Assembly (NCBI GenBank): GCA_965246745.1
Contig: OZ251980.1
Coordinates: 3,534,001 to 3,598,000, forward strand
Direction: 5' to 3'
From: JANXMY01 sp965246745
Lineage (GTDB): Bacteria; Armatimonadota; Armatimonadia; Armatimonadales; Capsulimonadaceae
DNA length: 64,000 nucleotides
Shown here: positions 38,519 to 47,174 of the stretch, in pieces
Layout: every line of letters begins with the position of its first letter
Position numbering within the stretch: the first letter of the stretch is position 1
Made by a program: the position numbers and the translations under genes
Notes under the pieces: model-generated
Database searches by the model: none
Seen by the model: the letters and a program-made list of their open reading frames with translations, nothing else
Told to the model about the DNA's origin: nothing

Positions 38519-41404
38519 ATGAAAACTTTGCAGTATTTGTTGTCTCTGCCGGCGGCGATGGCCGCAAACCCCGCCCTGCGGGCCGCCCTGCCGCCGCCCG
38601 ATTGGACCCTGCGGTCCGACCCGCCCGGCGGCTTTCTCGGCTCCGGCGGCGGCACGGCGTTTCTGCTGGCGGAAGCGTGGCGCGAGTCCGGGGACGCCTC
38701 GTTTTCCGGCTGGCTGCGCGGGCCGGGCAAAATGATCATCCACGGCGGCGGGCAAAGCCGCCGCCTGCCGGCCTACGGCCCGGTCGGCAAGCCGTTTCTG
38801 CCCCTGCCGGTGCTGCGCGGCGAGCTGGGGCAGCGCCTGGACCAAACCCTGCTGGATTTCCAAAAGCCGGTTTTTGACGGCGTTTTCGCGTCGGCCCCCG
38901 GCCGGTACGTCGCCGCTGTGGCGAGCGGCGATGTCCTGCTGCGCTTTCGGCCCCCCGCCGCGCCGCTGCCGGAAGCCGATGTGCTCGCGCTCGGCATGCC
39001 GGCGACCCCGGAAATCGCTGAAGCGTTCGGCGTCTTCTTTTTCCGCCGGGACCGGCCCCAAACCCTGGGGTTTTTCCTGCAAAAGCCGTCCGCCGACACC
39101 ATCCGGCAGTTGTCCGAAGACCACTTTTTTTTGGTGGACACCGGCTTTTGGCTGCTCAGCGAACGCGCCGTGGGCGTGCTGATGGCCCGCTGCGGCTGGG
39201 ACACAGCCGCGCAGACGTTCACCCATGGCCTGCCGGACCCCTACGAGCTGTATGCCCGCTTCGGCCCGGCCCTCGGCGAGAGTCCCGCCGAGCCGGACCC
39301 GGAAATCGGGGCGCTCGAAACCGCCGTGCTGCCGCTGGAAGACTCCGAGTTTTACCATCTGGGCACCAGCCGGCAGCTCATTGAATCGGTCTCCCGCCTG
39401 CAAAACCGCCGCGCCGAGCAGGCCGGGTGGGGCGACACCCGCCCGCACCCGGACCAGTTTGTCCTCAATTCCGTGTTCGACCCGCCGATCCGCCGGGCGG
39501 CGAACCACACGCTGTGGATTGAAAACAGCGTTGTGCCGGCCTCCTGGCAGCTTGCCTCGGAGCATGTCCTGACCGGCGTGCCGCCGAACACATGGACCCT
39601 GCGCCTCGAGCCGCGCGTCTGCCTGGACTTTGTGCCGATTGGGGACGAGCAGTTCTGCGTGCGCGTGTACGGCATAGACGATGCGTTTCGCGGGCGCGTG
39701 TCCGATCCCGAAACGCGGTGGCTGGGCGGCAGTGCTCCCGCATGGGCGGCGGCACGCGGCCTCGGCTGGGACGACGCCGGGATTGACCCCGACACCGACG
39801 TGTACGACGCCGCGCTGTTTCCGGTGCTGCCGCTGCCCGAAATCACGTCCGAGTTTCTGCAATGGCTCCTCGCGTCGGCCCCGGAACACAGCGCCGCGCA
39901 CGCAGAATTTTGGCGCAGCGCGGAGCGGCTGTCCGCCCGGCAGCTTAACTTTGAGGCAAACACCGCCCGCATCGCCGCCCGGCGCGAAGACGTGCTGCGC
40001 GATGTGCTGCCCCTCATGCGCCGCCGGCCCGGCCGCTCGGCGTTTTATGACCTGGACCTTGCCGCGACCGGCCGCCTGATGACCCGAATCGGCGTGCCCG
40101 CCGACGACCTGCCGGAACTCCGCGCCGCCGCGCCGCTGGTGCAGATGCAGGACGCCATGCTTCGCGCCGAAACGCTGCGTTCGGCCCGGCCCGCCGACGC
40201 CGCCCGCGCCGAAGCGGACGCGTTTGAATGGCTGCGGCAGTCGCTTCTTGACCGCCCGGCGCTGGCGGTGGAACCCGTGCGGAATGTCCTGGAAGACCAG
40301 ATTTTGTGGGGCCGCAGCCCGCTTCGCTTTGACCTGGCCGGCGGCTGGACCGACACGCCGCCGTACTGCCTGCGCTTCGGCGGGCAGGTGCTCAATGTCG
40401 CCGTGAACCTCAACGGTCAGCCGCCGGTGCAGGTGTTCGCGCGGCCCACCCCCGCCCCCGAGATTGTGCTGCGCTCGATTGACTTAGGGCTGGAGCGGCG
40501 GCTTCACACCTACGAGGAGCTGGACACGTTCGCCCATCCGCGCAGCGAATTCGCTCTGGCGAAAGCGGCCTTGTGCTTGTCGGGGTTTGCGCCGCGCTTT
40601 CATGCGGGCGGGGGGCGCGAGCCGCTGCGCCAGCGGCTCGCGGCGATGGGCGGCGGCATTGAATTGTCGCTGCTGGCCGCCGTGCCGCACGGCTCCGGCC
40701 TCGGCACTTCCTCGATTCTCGCCGCCACGCTGCTCGGCACGCTGTCCGAGTTTTACGGTCTCGGCTGGGACCGGCAGGCGCTCGGCACGCGGACCCTGCT
40801 GCTGGAACAGCTTGTGACCACCGGCGGCGGCTGGCAGGACCAGGCCGGCGGCCTCTACCCCGGCGTGAAGCTGCTGGAAACCGCGCCCGGCCCCGAGCAA
40901 AAAGTGGCGGTGCGCTGGGCGCCCGATTCGCTCTTGACCCGCGCCGCCGCCGACGGCACGCTTTTGCTGTATTACACGGGGATCACCCGGCTGGCAAAGA
41001 CCATTCTGGCCGATATTGTGCGCGGCATGTTTCTGGGCGATGCCCGCGTGCTGGCCTGCCTGCGGGGCATCGGCGAGAATGCGCTCCACACCTACAATGT
41101 GCTGTCGTCCGGCGACTACGGCAGCTTGTGCGAGCGGGTGCGCGAAAGCTGGGCGCTGAACCAGGCGCTCGACGCCGGCACGAACCCGCCGGAAGTGGCG
41201 GCGATCCTGGCGAAAATCGCGCCGCTGCTTGCCGCCGCCAAGCTGACCGGCGCAGGCGGCGGCGGCTACCTGCTGCTGCTGGCCCATGACGCCGAAGCCG
41301 CCGCGCGTCTCCGCGAGCGCCTGTTGTCGGACCCGCCCAACCCCCGCGCCCGCTTTGTCGCCGTCAGCCTCTCGGACACCGGCCTGCAAATCACGCGCAG
41401 TTAA
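38519..41404 (+). CDS. fkp: Bifunctional L-fucokinase / fucose-1-phosphate guanylyltransferase
   Basis: 961 residues, the size and order of Bacteroides Fkp. The N-terminal guanylyltransferase half has GGGTAFLLAEAW and IIHGGGQSRRLPAYGPVGKPFLPLP. The C-terminal GHMP kinase has motif 1 GRSPLRFDLAGGWTDTPPYC (about 600), motif 2 VPHGSGLGTSSILAATL (about 725) and motif 3 KLTGAGGGGYLLLL (about 905). Together they convert L-fucose to GDP-fucose for glycan fucosylation. The ATG at 38519 lies just after the amidase stop; an earlier in-frame ATG overlapping the amidase is less likely. Its stop codon overlaps the convergent gene. Confidence 0.88.
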   Translation: MKTLQYLLSLPAAMAANPALRAALPPPDWTLRSDPPGGFLGSGGGTAFLLAEAWRESGDASFSGWLRGPGKMIIHGGGQSRRLPAYGPVGKPFLPLPVLRGELGQRLDQTLLDFQKPVFDGVFASAPGRYVAAVASGDVLLRFRPPAAPLPEADVLALGMPATPEIAEAFGVFFFRRDRPQTLGFFLQKPSADTIRQLSEDHFFLVDTGFWLLSERAVGVLMARCGWDTAAQTFTHGLPDPYELYARFGPALGESPAEPDPEIGALETAVLPLEDSEFYHLGTSRQLIESVSRLQNRRAEQAGWGDTRPHPDQFVLNSVFDPPIRRAANHTLWIENSVVPASWQLASEHVLTGVPPNTWTLRLEPRVCLDFVPIGDEQFCVRVYGIDDAFRGRVSDPETRWLGGSAPAWAAARGLGWDDAGIDPDTDVYDAALFPVLPLPEITSEFLQWLLASAPEHSAAHAEFWRSAERLSARQLNFEANTARIAARREDVLRDVLPLMRRRPGRSAFYDLDLAATGRLMTRIGVPADDLPELRAAAPLVQMQDAMLRAETLRSARPADAARAEADAFEWLRQSLLDRPALAVEPVRNVLEDQILWGRSPLRFDLAGGWTDTPPYCLRFGGQVLNVAVNLNGQPPVQVFARPTPAPEIVLRSIDLGLERRLHTYEELDTFAHPRSEFALAKAALCLSGFAPRFHAGGGREPLRQRLAAMGGGIELSLLAAVPHGSGLGTSSILAATLLGTLSEFYGLGWDRQALGTRTLLLEQLVTTGGGWQDQAGGLYPGVKLLETAPGPEQKVAVRWAPDSLLTRAAADGTLLLYYTGITRLAKTILADIVRGMFLGDARVLACLRGIGENALHTYNVLSSGDYGSLCERVRESWALNQALDAGTNPPEVAAILAKIAPLLAAAKLTGAGGGGYLLLLAHDAEAAARLRERLLSDPPNPRARFVAVSLSDTGLQITRS

Positions 41405-42258
41405 TCCAGCCCCGCCTTGCGCCAGATGTCGTCCATCGCTGCGCCGACCCGCTTCAGCCGGTCGGCGTCCGACGGCAGGCCGCTCAGGTTGACAAACGGC
41501 TCGGGGATCACCGGGCCGGCGTAGCCGATGCGCCGGAGCGCCTGCAAAAAGCCGGCAATATCCACCACGCCGGTCGCGCCGGGGAGGTCGCGCACGCCGT
41601 CCACCTGCGCGTCCGGCGGCACCCCGTAAGGCGCGTCGTTGACATGCACCAGGGCAATGCTGTCCGGCGAAAGCGCGTCCAGGTCGGCCACGGTGCCGTG
41701 CGATGTGTACCAGTGAAAGCAGTCCAGCAGCAGGCCGGCATTCGGGCCGATGGCCCGGCCCAATTCCAGCATGCCGCCGAGCGTGTGGATGAACGGAAAC
41801 TGCTGCGTTTCGCGCAGCGTCTTCGGCCCGATAAACTCCAGTCCCAGCAAAATCCCGTGGTCGGCAAAGATTTTCGCTGCCGGCGTGAAGCGCTCGACAT
41901 GAAACGCGAAATTGGCGGGAAACGGCCGGTCGTCGGAGCAGGGCATGATCCAGGTCATCGTCCGCGTCGCCCCAATCGCCGCTGCTGCTGCGGCGAGGCG
42001 CGGCAGGGCTTCCAGTCCCGCCCGCCAGACGCTTTCGTCGCCCCGCCAGTCCAGCGGCAGGCTGAACGCGGCGGGCTTGACCCCGGCGTCGGCAAACTTT
42101 GCGGCCACGGCGTTTTTGCCGCCCGCGTCCACTTTGTCGGCGACTTCATACGGGTTGATTTCCACCCCGCCGAAGCCGCCGGTCTTGGCGGCGGCAATCG
42201 CTTCGTCCAGCGTCGCCGCCGAAACCCCGACCGCGCCGGGGCTGAGTGCTTTGTACAT
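41401..42258 (-). CDS. Sugar phosphate isomerase/epimerase (xylose-isomerase-like TIM barrel)
   Basis: 285 residues of the AP endonuclease 2 family. Metal-ligand positions appear in GLEFIGP (Glu), LLLDCFHWYTSHG (Asp, His), LVHVNDAP (His, Asp) and VIPEPFVN (Glu). The substrate is undefined; neighbouring fucose metabolism suggests a sugar. It converges on fkp with overlapping stops (TTAA shared). The start ATG has GAGGAG upstream. Confidence 0.82.
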   Translation of the reverse strand: MYKALSPGAVGVSAATLDEAIAAAKTGGFGGVEINPYEVADKVDAGGKNAVAAKFADAGVKPAAFSLPLDWRGDESVWRAGLEALPRLAAAAAAIGATRTMTWIMPCSDDRPFPANFAFHVERFTPAAKIFADHGILLGLEFIGPKTLRETQQFPFIHTLGGMLELGRAIGPNAGLLLDCFHWYTSHGTVADLDALSPDSIALVHVNDAPYGVPPDAQVDGVRDLPGATGVVDIAGFLQALRRIGYAGPVIPEPFVNLSGLPSDADRLKRVGAAMDDIWRKAGLD

Positions 42259-42296
42259 AGTGTTCTCCTCGTTAGTGCCGCCGCGAAATCAAGACC

Positions 42297-42441
42297 CCGG
42301 ATTGAAATCCGAGGCTGGGATAAACCCGCGCCCGCCGGGTCCGCCGGTGCAGTCGCGGCGACGCTGGAACCGACGCGCCCTTTCTGTTATCTTGTGTCGC
42401 TTCGACACTGGTTCCATCCAGCCTCGGATTTCAATCCGTGG
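42297..42441. repeat. Family C inverted repeat
   Basis: The outer 22 bp pair exactly (CCGGATTGAAATCCGAGGCTGG region against CAGCCTCGGATTTCAATCC); the inner parts are diverged. It contains GTCGCGGCGAC and GTGTCGCTTCGACAC hairpins. Located between the isomerase start and the zinc-ribbon gene end, both on the minus strand. Confidence 0.88.
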
Positions 42442-42461
42442 CTCTTTCCGTGGCCCGTCAA

Positions 42462-42842
42462 TTACTCAAACGGCCCGCGCAGAAACGACAAAATCAAATA
42501 CCACAACGCCAAGTACCAGACCCGGCGGCCCATGCCGGGCGCGGCGCTCGACGCCAGCCCGGCCGCGCTGTGCAGGACTCCCGCCGGGCGCACGGCGATC
42601 TTGTTTTTGGCACAAGGCCGGCAGCGGGTCCCGGCAGGCGTGTAAACCGTGCATTTCGGGCAGATCGGCGCTTCGCACCGCCCGCACCGCAGCCGGGTCA
42701 CGGCTTTCGGGTGCTTCGCGCAGTACCATTCGCCGTCGCCGCCCGGCACCGCGACCGCCTCGCCGGCCTTCAGCTCCGCGCCGCATTCCCCGCAGAACTT
42801 TTTGCCGTCCGGGTTCGATGCCTTGCACTCCGTACAGACCAT
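42462..42842 (-). CDS. Zinc-ribbon / B-box-like protein with C-terminal membrane helix
   Basis: 126 residues. An N-terminal zinc ribbon CTECKASNPDGKKFCGECG is followed by a second cluster typical of bacterial B-box-like fingers: WYCAKHPKAVTRLRCGRC, CPKC and CRPCAKNK. The C-terminal helix (VWYLALWYLILSFL) could be a tail anchor. The start is set by GGAGG eight bases upstream. No function can be assigned; such proteins are often membrane-associated adaptors. The upstream region has a 13-bp direct repeat, annotated separately. Confidence 0.72.
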   Translation of the reverse strand: MVCTECKASNPDGKKFCGECGAELKAGEAVAVPGGDGEWYCAKHPKAVTRLRCGRCEAPICPKCTVYTPAGTRCRPCAKNKIAVRPAGVLHSAAGLASSAAPGMGRRVWYLALWYLILSFLRGPFE

Positions 42843-42876
42843 CGCGCTTTCCTCCGCCGAGTGTTGATACCGCTTG

Positions 42877-42905
42877 CACCCTGTGTATTTTACACCCTGT
42901 GTATT
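42877..42905. promoter_or_regulatory. Two 13-bp direct repeats CACCCTGTGTATT in the divergent region
   Basis: Exact copies at 42877-42889 and 42893-42905, 16-bp period. They lie between the zinc-ribbon gene and the divergent DUF2278-like gene, where a regulator could bind. No obvious -35/-10 pair nearby. Confidence 0.55.
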
Positions 42906-43005
42906 CGCCGCTGATCCCGAATCTCCTTCCGTGCCGGAGATAAAGCAGGAAAACGGCAGGCAGGCGGCGTATCTGCCGGCAGGAAACATTCGCAGGAGAC
43001 CGCCC

Positions 43006-43641
43006 ATGACTGCCCTCGACACCGCCCCGACCTTTCTTTTTCATCGCCGCGCGTCCGGCCCCCTGCCGCCCGCGACCTTCGGCCGGCTGGCCGGGACGTT
43101 CGACCATGCGACTTTGGTGCCCGAAGGCCGGACCCGGCCCGACGACAACCATGTGTACTTGTGGGTGCGCGTCGCCGCCGGGCCGCAGGCCGGCGTGTAC
43201 GAATGCGCGTTTAACATCCATTCCAGCGACCGCTCCGACGTGCTGTTCACCGACTGGCCCGAAGACCTGACCGGGAAAACGCCGCCCGCGCCCGGCTTTT
43301 CGCAGCCGGCGCTCTCGTATGCCGCGCTCGGCCTCAAAAACGCCGACTTCGCCCCGGTGCGGCAGGGCGACTTGCAGACTTTGGTGACGCACTATGCCGA
43401 AACGTGCGCGGCGATGGCTGTGTACGGCACGACCTATTCCGAAGGGACGGGCCTGCACGACATTCACCTGAACAGCGGCGAAGCGCCCGGCAGCCGCCAT
43501 GCCAACCGGACCGGGCAGGACGGCGCTTTGGTGTTCTACTTCGGCGGCGCGGACACCCCGGCGTCGGCGCATTGGATTTTCGTCAAGTTCGGCACACAAA
43601 GTTTGCCGTCTGCCCCCGGAACCGACGGCAATATGCTATAA
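43006..43641 (+). CDS. DUF2278/YukJ-like protein
   Basis: 211 residues. The block GTGLHDIHLNSGEAPGSRHA, then QDGALVFYFG and HWIFVKFGTQSLP, matches the general pattern of the YukJ/DUF2278 family, where HDIHMNQG and an Asp-Gly-Ala strand are conserved. An N-terminal beta domain precedes it. The biochemical role of the family is unknown. The start is set by AGGAGA seven bases before the ATG. A -10 box for efp overlaps its last codons. Confidence 0.65.
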   Translation: MTALDTAPTFLFHRRASGPLPPATFGRLAGTFDHATLVPEGRTRPDDNHVYLWVRVAAGPQAGVYECAFNIHSSDRSDVLFTDWPEDLTGKTPPAPGFSQPALSYAALGLKNADFAPVRQGDLQTLVTHYAETCAAMAVYGTTYSEGTGLHDIHLNSGEAPGSRHANRTGQDGALVFYFGGADTPASAHWIFVKFGTQSLPSAPGTDGNML

Positions 43642-43642
43642 T
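43637..43642 (+). promoter_or_regulatory. -10 box upstream of efp
   Basis: TATAAT, overlapping the stop codon of the DUF2278-like gene, 47 bp upstream of the efp ATG. No good -35 at 16-19 bp. AGGAG lies 15 nt before the ATG, farther than usual. Confidence 0.45.
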
Positions 43643-43689
43643 AGGACAAAGAAAGTTCAAGAAGATTTCGAGGAGCCACCCTTTCCGCT

Positions 43690-44247
43690 ATGGACACCAG
43701 TGATTTCCGCAACGGCATTTCCATTGTCATGGACAACGACATTTACACCATCACCGACTTTCAGCATGTCAAGCCCGGCAAAGGCGGGGCGTTTGTGCGC
43801 TCCACCCTGAAAAACATCAAAAACGGCCGCACCATTGACAAAACCTGGCGGGCCGGCGAGCGCATGGAGCAGGCATTTCTGGAGCGCCGGCCCATGCAGT
43901 ACCTGTACAACGACGGCACGGAATACTTTGTCATGGACCCGGAAACGTTCGAGCAGTCGTCGGTCCGCAAAGACCAAATCGGCGACAGCGTCAAGTACCT
44001 TAAAGAAAACATGGAGCTGAGTATTCTCAGCCACAAAGACACGATCATCGGGATCGAAGTGCCGAGCTTTGTGGAGCTGGAAGTGACCGAAACCGCCGGC
44101 AGCGAAAAAGGCGACACAGCGTCCGGCGGCGGCAAGCCCGCCACTGTGGAAACCGGTGCGGTGGTTCAAGTGCCGTTTTTCGTCAAAATGGGCGACAAAA
44201 TCAAAATTGACACCCGCACCGATCAGTATCTAGAGCGTGTGAAGTAG
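43690..44247 (+). CDS. efp: Translation elongation factor P
   Basis: 185 residues, three KOW/OB domains. The tip loop of domain I is VKPGKGGAFVRSTLKN with Lys31 at the modification position. Domain II contains YNDGTEYFVMD, and domain III ends VPFFVKMGDKIKIDTRTDQY, the family signature. It relieves ribosome stalling at polyproline. Between domains III strands a Gly-rich insert (ETAGSEKGDTASGGGK) replaces a normally short loop. No epmA/epmB or earP gene is seen, and Lys31 suggests a lysine-based modification or none. It starts the acc block. Confidence 0.94.
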   Translation: MDTSDFRNGISIVMDNDIYTITDFQHVKPGKGGAFVRSTLKNIKNGRTIDKTWRAGERMEQAFLERRPMQYLYNDGTEYFVMDPETFEQSSVRKDQIGDSVKYLKENMELSILSHKDTIIGIEVPSFVELEVTETAGSEKGDTASGGGKPATVETGAVVQVPFFVKMGDKIKIDTRTDQYLERVK

Positions 44248-44280
44248 CGCCCCACGGCGGCGCTGGAAAGCAGTGCTGGT

Positions 44281-45456
44281 ATGTCCGGACGAATTGATTT
44301 GACCGAAGCGCCTCTGCCGCGTGCCCCCCGCCCCAAGCGGCCGCCGGAGCAGCGCGGGACGGGCGTGCCGAAGCTCGACGAGTTCGCGCAGCGGACGCTC
44401 GGGTTTGCCGCGCTGGCGGCGGGCTTGATGCTGCTGTATATCTTTTGGGGCCTGTGGAGCGGGGCGTGGACCCACGCGGCGCTGGCCCACCTGCCCCGCG
44501 CCGCCCGCGCTCAGCAGGCGGACAACCTGGCCCTGGTGTTCCGGCTGCTGTCCGGGGCGTCGTTTGTGCTGATCACCGCCCTGCTGGTGTCGTCGGCGCG
44601 GGCCGAAGGGGTGGGGTACTGGCTGCTCGGCGCGGCGGCGGCCTTTGCCGCCGGCGTGCCGCTGGTGACCGTGCAGGTGTACGGCCTCACCGGACAGACC
44701 GCCGGGGGGGTCAGCCAGACCGCCATTAAAGACTTTCAATCGCTGGCCTGGATGTTCGGCGTTCCCGGCGCGATCTGGACGGTGGTGGACATTGTGCGCC
44801 GCCTGCTGTCCGCCGCCGACATCGCCGCCGTGCAGCGGGCCAATGCCAAATACGGCCACGGAGTCGCCAAGCAGCCGGTCAGCACCCAGCGTCAGGTTTT
44901 TCTCGGCCGCTGCTGGGAAGGTCCGTTCTGCAAGGACGGCATCCGGCAGAAATGCCCGGTCTTTCTGGAAAAGCGCGGCCCGTGCTGGCGGCGCAAGGAA
45001 GGCTGCATGTGCGAGGAGCGCATTGTCCTCCAAGCCATGATTGCGCCGGACTGGAAAGACCAGATGACCCGCGCGAACCAGGCCCTGTCGCTCGGCAGCG
45101 GCGCCCGCAAGGCGCTGACCCCGGAAGCCAAGCGCGAGCGCTGCCGAAGCTGCATCATTTACAATGAGCATCAGCGGCAAAAGCACAAAGCGCTGACGGC
45201 GATCACGCTGGTGGCCGTGCCGGGGCTGCTGCTGTGGAACTTTTCGGTGCTGCAAGGGTTTGTGAACCAGTTTTTAGGCGCGACCGATGCCGCCGCCAAG
45301 CGGTTTGCGTTCACGGCGAACCCGGCGGGGATCGAATTTCTGCACAACAGCTCGTACAGCGTGTTCGCCTGGGTGATGGTATTCGTCTTCGCCGTCGTGC
45401 TGCTCTCGCAGGTGCTCAAATTGGTGGAATACGTCTGTTTCACGCTGAAGATTTAG
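44281..45456 (+). CDS. Four-helix membrane protein with a central cysteine-rich domain
   Basis: 391 residues. Helices: FAALAAGLMLLYIFWGLWSG (about 42), LLSGASFVLITALLVSS (about 90), a weaker one near 150, then two C-terminal ones (ITLVAVPGLLLWNFSVLQ; FAWVMVFVFAVVLLSQVL). Between them (about 205-300) is a cytoplasm-sized loop with nine cysteines: CWEGPFC, KCP, PCWRRKEGCMC, then RCRSC. The spacing suggests a zinc or Fe-S site. I do not recognise the family. It lies between efp and accB, 34 bp after efp, so it may be co-transcribed with them. Confidence 0.65.
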   Translation: MSGRIDLTEAPLPRAPRPKRPPEQRGTGVPKLDEFAQRTLGFAALAAGLMLLYIFWGLWSGAWTHAALAHLPRAARAQQADNLALVFRLLSGASFVLITALLVSSARAEGVGYWLLGAAAAFAAGVPLVTVQVYGLTGQTAGGVSQTAIKDFQSLAWMFGVPGAIWTVVDIVRRLLSAADIAAVQRANAKYGHGVAKQPVSTQRQVFLGRCWEGPFCKDGIRQKCPVFLEKRGPCWRRKEGCMCEERIVLQAMIAPDWKDQMTRANQALSLGSGARKALTPEAKRERCRSCIIYNEHQRQKHKALTAITLVAVPGLLLWNFSVLQGFVNQFLGATDAAAKRFAFTANPAGIEFLHNSSYSVFAWVMVFVFAVVLLSQVLKLVEYVCFTLKI

Positions 45457-45472
45457 TCCAAAAACGGCAAGA

Positions 45473-45590
45473 CGAGGAAGTAAACTTCACTCGCTGGTTA
45501 AAGGCGTCCTTCGGACGCAAAAGCCGTCAGTGTTCGCCAATCTTCTGTCCAAAGGACAGCTTTGACTAGCGAGTGAAGTTTACTTCCTCG
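45473..45590. repeat. 45-bp inverted repeat, six mismatches (family B)
   Basis: Arms 45473-45517 and 45546-45590, loop 28 bp. The outer 23 bp (CGAGGAAGTAAACTTCACTC...) are perfect; the mismatches are all on the loop side, so the inner part is eroding. Located between the Cys-rich membrane protein gene and accB. Confidence 0.92.
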
Positions 45591-45606
45591 CTCTTTGCCC
45601 CTGCCT

Positions 45607-46020
45607 ATGAACCTAGACCTGACCGAAAAAATCGTTCTTCTGTTTTCCGAGCATCCCGTGTCGGAAATCACCGTCGAAACCGAAGGCTTCCGGGTGCATG
45701 CCGTCCGGCCCCTCGGCGCGTCGCCGCCGCCTGCGCCCGCCGCCGCACTGCCCGCTCAAGACGGACTGCTTTCCGACGCCGAAGCCCCGCCGCCTGCCCT
45801 GCCTCTGCCGTCGCCGATGGTCGGCGTGTTTTACCATCTCACCCCGCCGCTGCCGCTCGGGACCGAAATCGTGCCGGGGCAGAAGGTCGGGGCGATTGAG
45901 TCCATGAAGCTGATGACCGACGTGGCCGCCGAAGCCGGCGGGCGGGTGTCCGAGATTTTGATTGACGACGGCGCTCCGGTCGAGTACGGCCAAACGCTGT
46001 TTCGCTTGACGGCTTTGTAG
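45607..46020 (+). CDS. accB: Biotin carboxyl carrier protein of acetyl-CoA carboxylase
   Basis: 137 residues. A short N-terminal region and a Pro/Ala linker precede the biotinyl domain (about 60-137) with VGAIESMKLMTDVAAE carrying the biotinylated Lys. It hands carboxybiotin from AccC to the carboxyltransferase for malonyl-CoA synthesis. Unlike the usual adjacent accB-accC, accC here is 1.2 kb away, beyond a pilin-like gene and a large repeat region. An alternative in-frame ATG lies 12 bp upstream. Confidence 0.9.
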   Translation: MNLDLTEKIVLLFSEHPVSEITVETEGFRVHAVRPLGASPPPAPAAALPAQDGLLSDAEAPPPALPLPSPMVGVFYHLTPPLPLGTEIVPGQKVGAIESMKLMTDVAAEAGGRVSEILIDDGAPVEYGQTLFRLTAL

Positions 46021-46030
46021 GAACCTTCTC

Positions 46031-46621
46031 ATGCAAAGAACTCACCGCCGCGCCCGTTTGCAGCACGGGCAATGGTCCCTGGTCGGACTTCTTGTTTCGC
46101 TGGCGATTATTATGATCTTGTCGGCCTGGTACTACGCCAAGATTTTGAAGCCGCAGGCCGGGTCGCACAACGGCCGCCCCGCATCCGAGCAGAAAGCCTA
46201 CGGCGCGGTCTGCTCCGAGTATCAGACGCAGCTTAACCAGGCCGTGGCCCTGTACAAAACCGACCACGACGATCATCCGCCGCAGAGCTTTGAAGCGCTG
46301 AAAAAGTACGGCGCGGGCGATGAGATTGTCAAGGCCGAAGGCTGTCAGTTCCAGCTCGACGCCGCGACCGGAAACGTCACCGACATCGGGCGCGGCCAAG
46401 CCGCGCGAAACGCCCCGCCGGTTGTCATCAACAGCAGCACGTCCCCGGCGTCGTCCGCCCCCGCGCCCGGTCCCTACTGGCAGACCGCGCCCCCGCCCTC
46501 CGCGCCCGGCGGCCCGCCCGCTCCGAGCGGCCCGGCGGCCCCGACGATTGGCCCCGGCGGGGTGCATCTGCCGCCGTCCGCCGACGGCTCCGTGCCCGCC
46601 GACGGCGGCGGCGGCGAATAA
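46031..46621 (+). CDS. Type IV pilin/pseudopilin-like protein
   Basis: 196 residues. The N-terminus HGQWSLVGLLVSLAIIMILSAW resembles a class III prepilin signal plus hydrophobic helix with Gly before the cleavage site, but the Glu at +5 is Val and the +1 residue is Gln. The middle (CSEYQTQLNQAVALYKTDHDDHPP) looks like pseudopilins that retain a helix-to-sheet transition. The C-terminal 70 residues are Pro/Ser/Gly-rich and likely disordered. AGGAA nine bases upstream supports the start. Neighbouring genes are fatty-acid enzymes, so context does not explain it. Confidence 0.6.
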   Translation: MQRTHRRARLQHGQWSLVGLLVSLAIIMILSAWYYAKILKPQAGSHNGRPASEQKAYGAVCSEYQTQLNQAVALYKTDHDDHPPQSFEALKKYGAGDEIVKAEGCQFQLDAATGNVTDIGRGQAARNAPPVVINSSTSPASSAPAPGPYWQTAPPPSAPGGPPAPSGPAAPTIGPGGVHLPPSADGSVPADGGGGE

Positions 46622-46635
46622 TTTATGCGCTCCGT

Positions 46636-46758
46636 GCCACGGATTGAAATCCGAGGCTGGAACAAACCGGCGTCGCGGCGACGCGGGAGCCAGACCGCAT
46701 GGTTATCTTGTGTCGCCTCGACACTGGTTTGTTCCAGCCTCGGATTTCAATCCGTGGC
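46636..46758. repeat. Perfect 33-bp inverted repeat (family C)
   Basis: Arms 46636-46668 and 46726-46758: GCCACGGATTGAAATCCGAG then GCTGGAACAAACC and its exact complement. The loop contains GTCGCGGCGAC and GTGTCGCCTCGACAC hairpins. It is the cleanest family C copy. The 19-bp tandem array begins 2 bp after its right arm. Confidence 0.95.
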
Positions 46759-46760
46759 TT

Positions 46761-47174
46761 CTGCGCCGCGCTTCGTTTGCTGCGCCGCGCTTCGTTTGCT
46801 GCGCCGCGCTTCGTTTGCTGCGCCGCGCTTCGTTTGCTGCGCCGCGCTTCGTTTGCTGCGCCGCGCTTCGTTTGCTGCGCCGCGCTTCGTTTGCTGCGCC
46901 GCGCTTCGTTTGCTGCGCCGCGCTTCGTTTGCTGCGCCGCGCTTCGTTTGCTGCGCCGCGCTTCGTTTGCTGCGCCGCGCTTCGTTTGCTGCGCCGCGCT
47001 TCGTTTGCTGCGCCGCGCTTCGTTTGCTGCGCCGCGCTTCGTTTGCTGCGCCGCGCTTCGTTTGCTGCGCCGCGCTTCGTTTGCTGCGCCGCGCTTCGTT
47101 TGCTGCGCCGCGCTTCGTTTGCTGCGCCGCGCTTCGTTTGCTGCGCCGCGCTTCGTTTGCTGCGCCGCGCTTCG
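46761..47174. repeat. Tandem array of a 19-bp unit, 21 exact copies plus a partial copy
   Basis: Unit CTGCGCCGCGCTTCGTTTG repeats without a mismatch from 46761 to 47159. A 22nd copy diverges after 15 bases. 19 is not a multiple of 3 and the unit has no stop in any frame, so long artificial open frames cross it on both strands. It lies between a family C hairpin and accC, ending 24 bp before the accC ATG. There are no spacers, so it is not a CRISPR array. Confidence 0.97.

Noticed and set aside
46761..47174. CRISPR-like regular repeat
   Set aside because: The 19-bp units are contiguous with no spacers and there are no cas genes; it is a simple tandem array.
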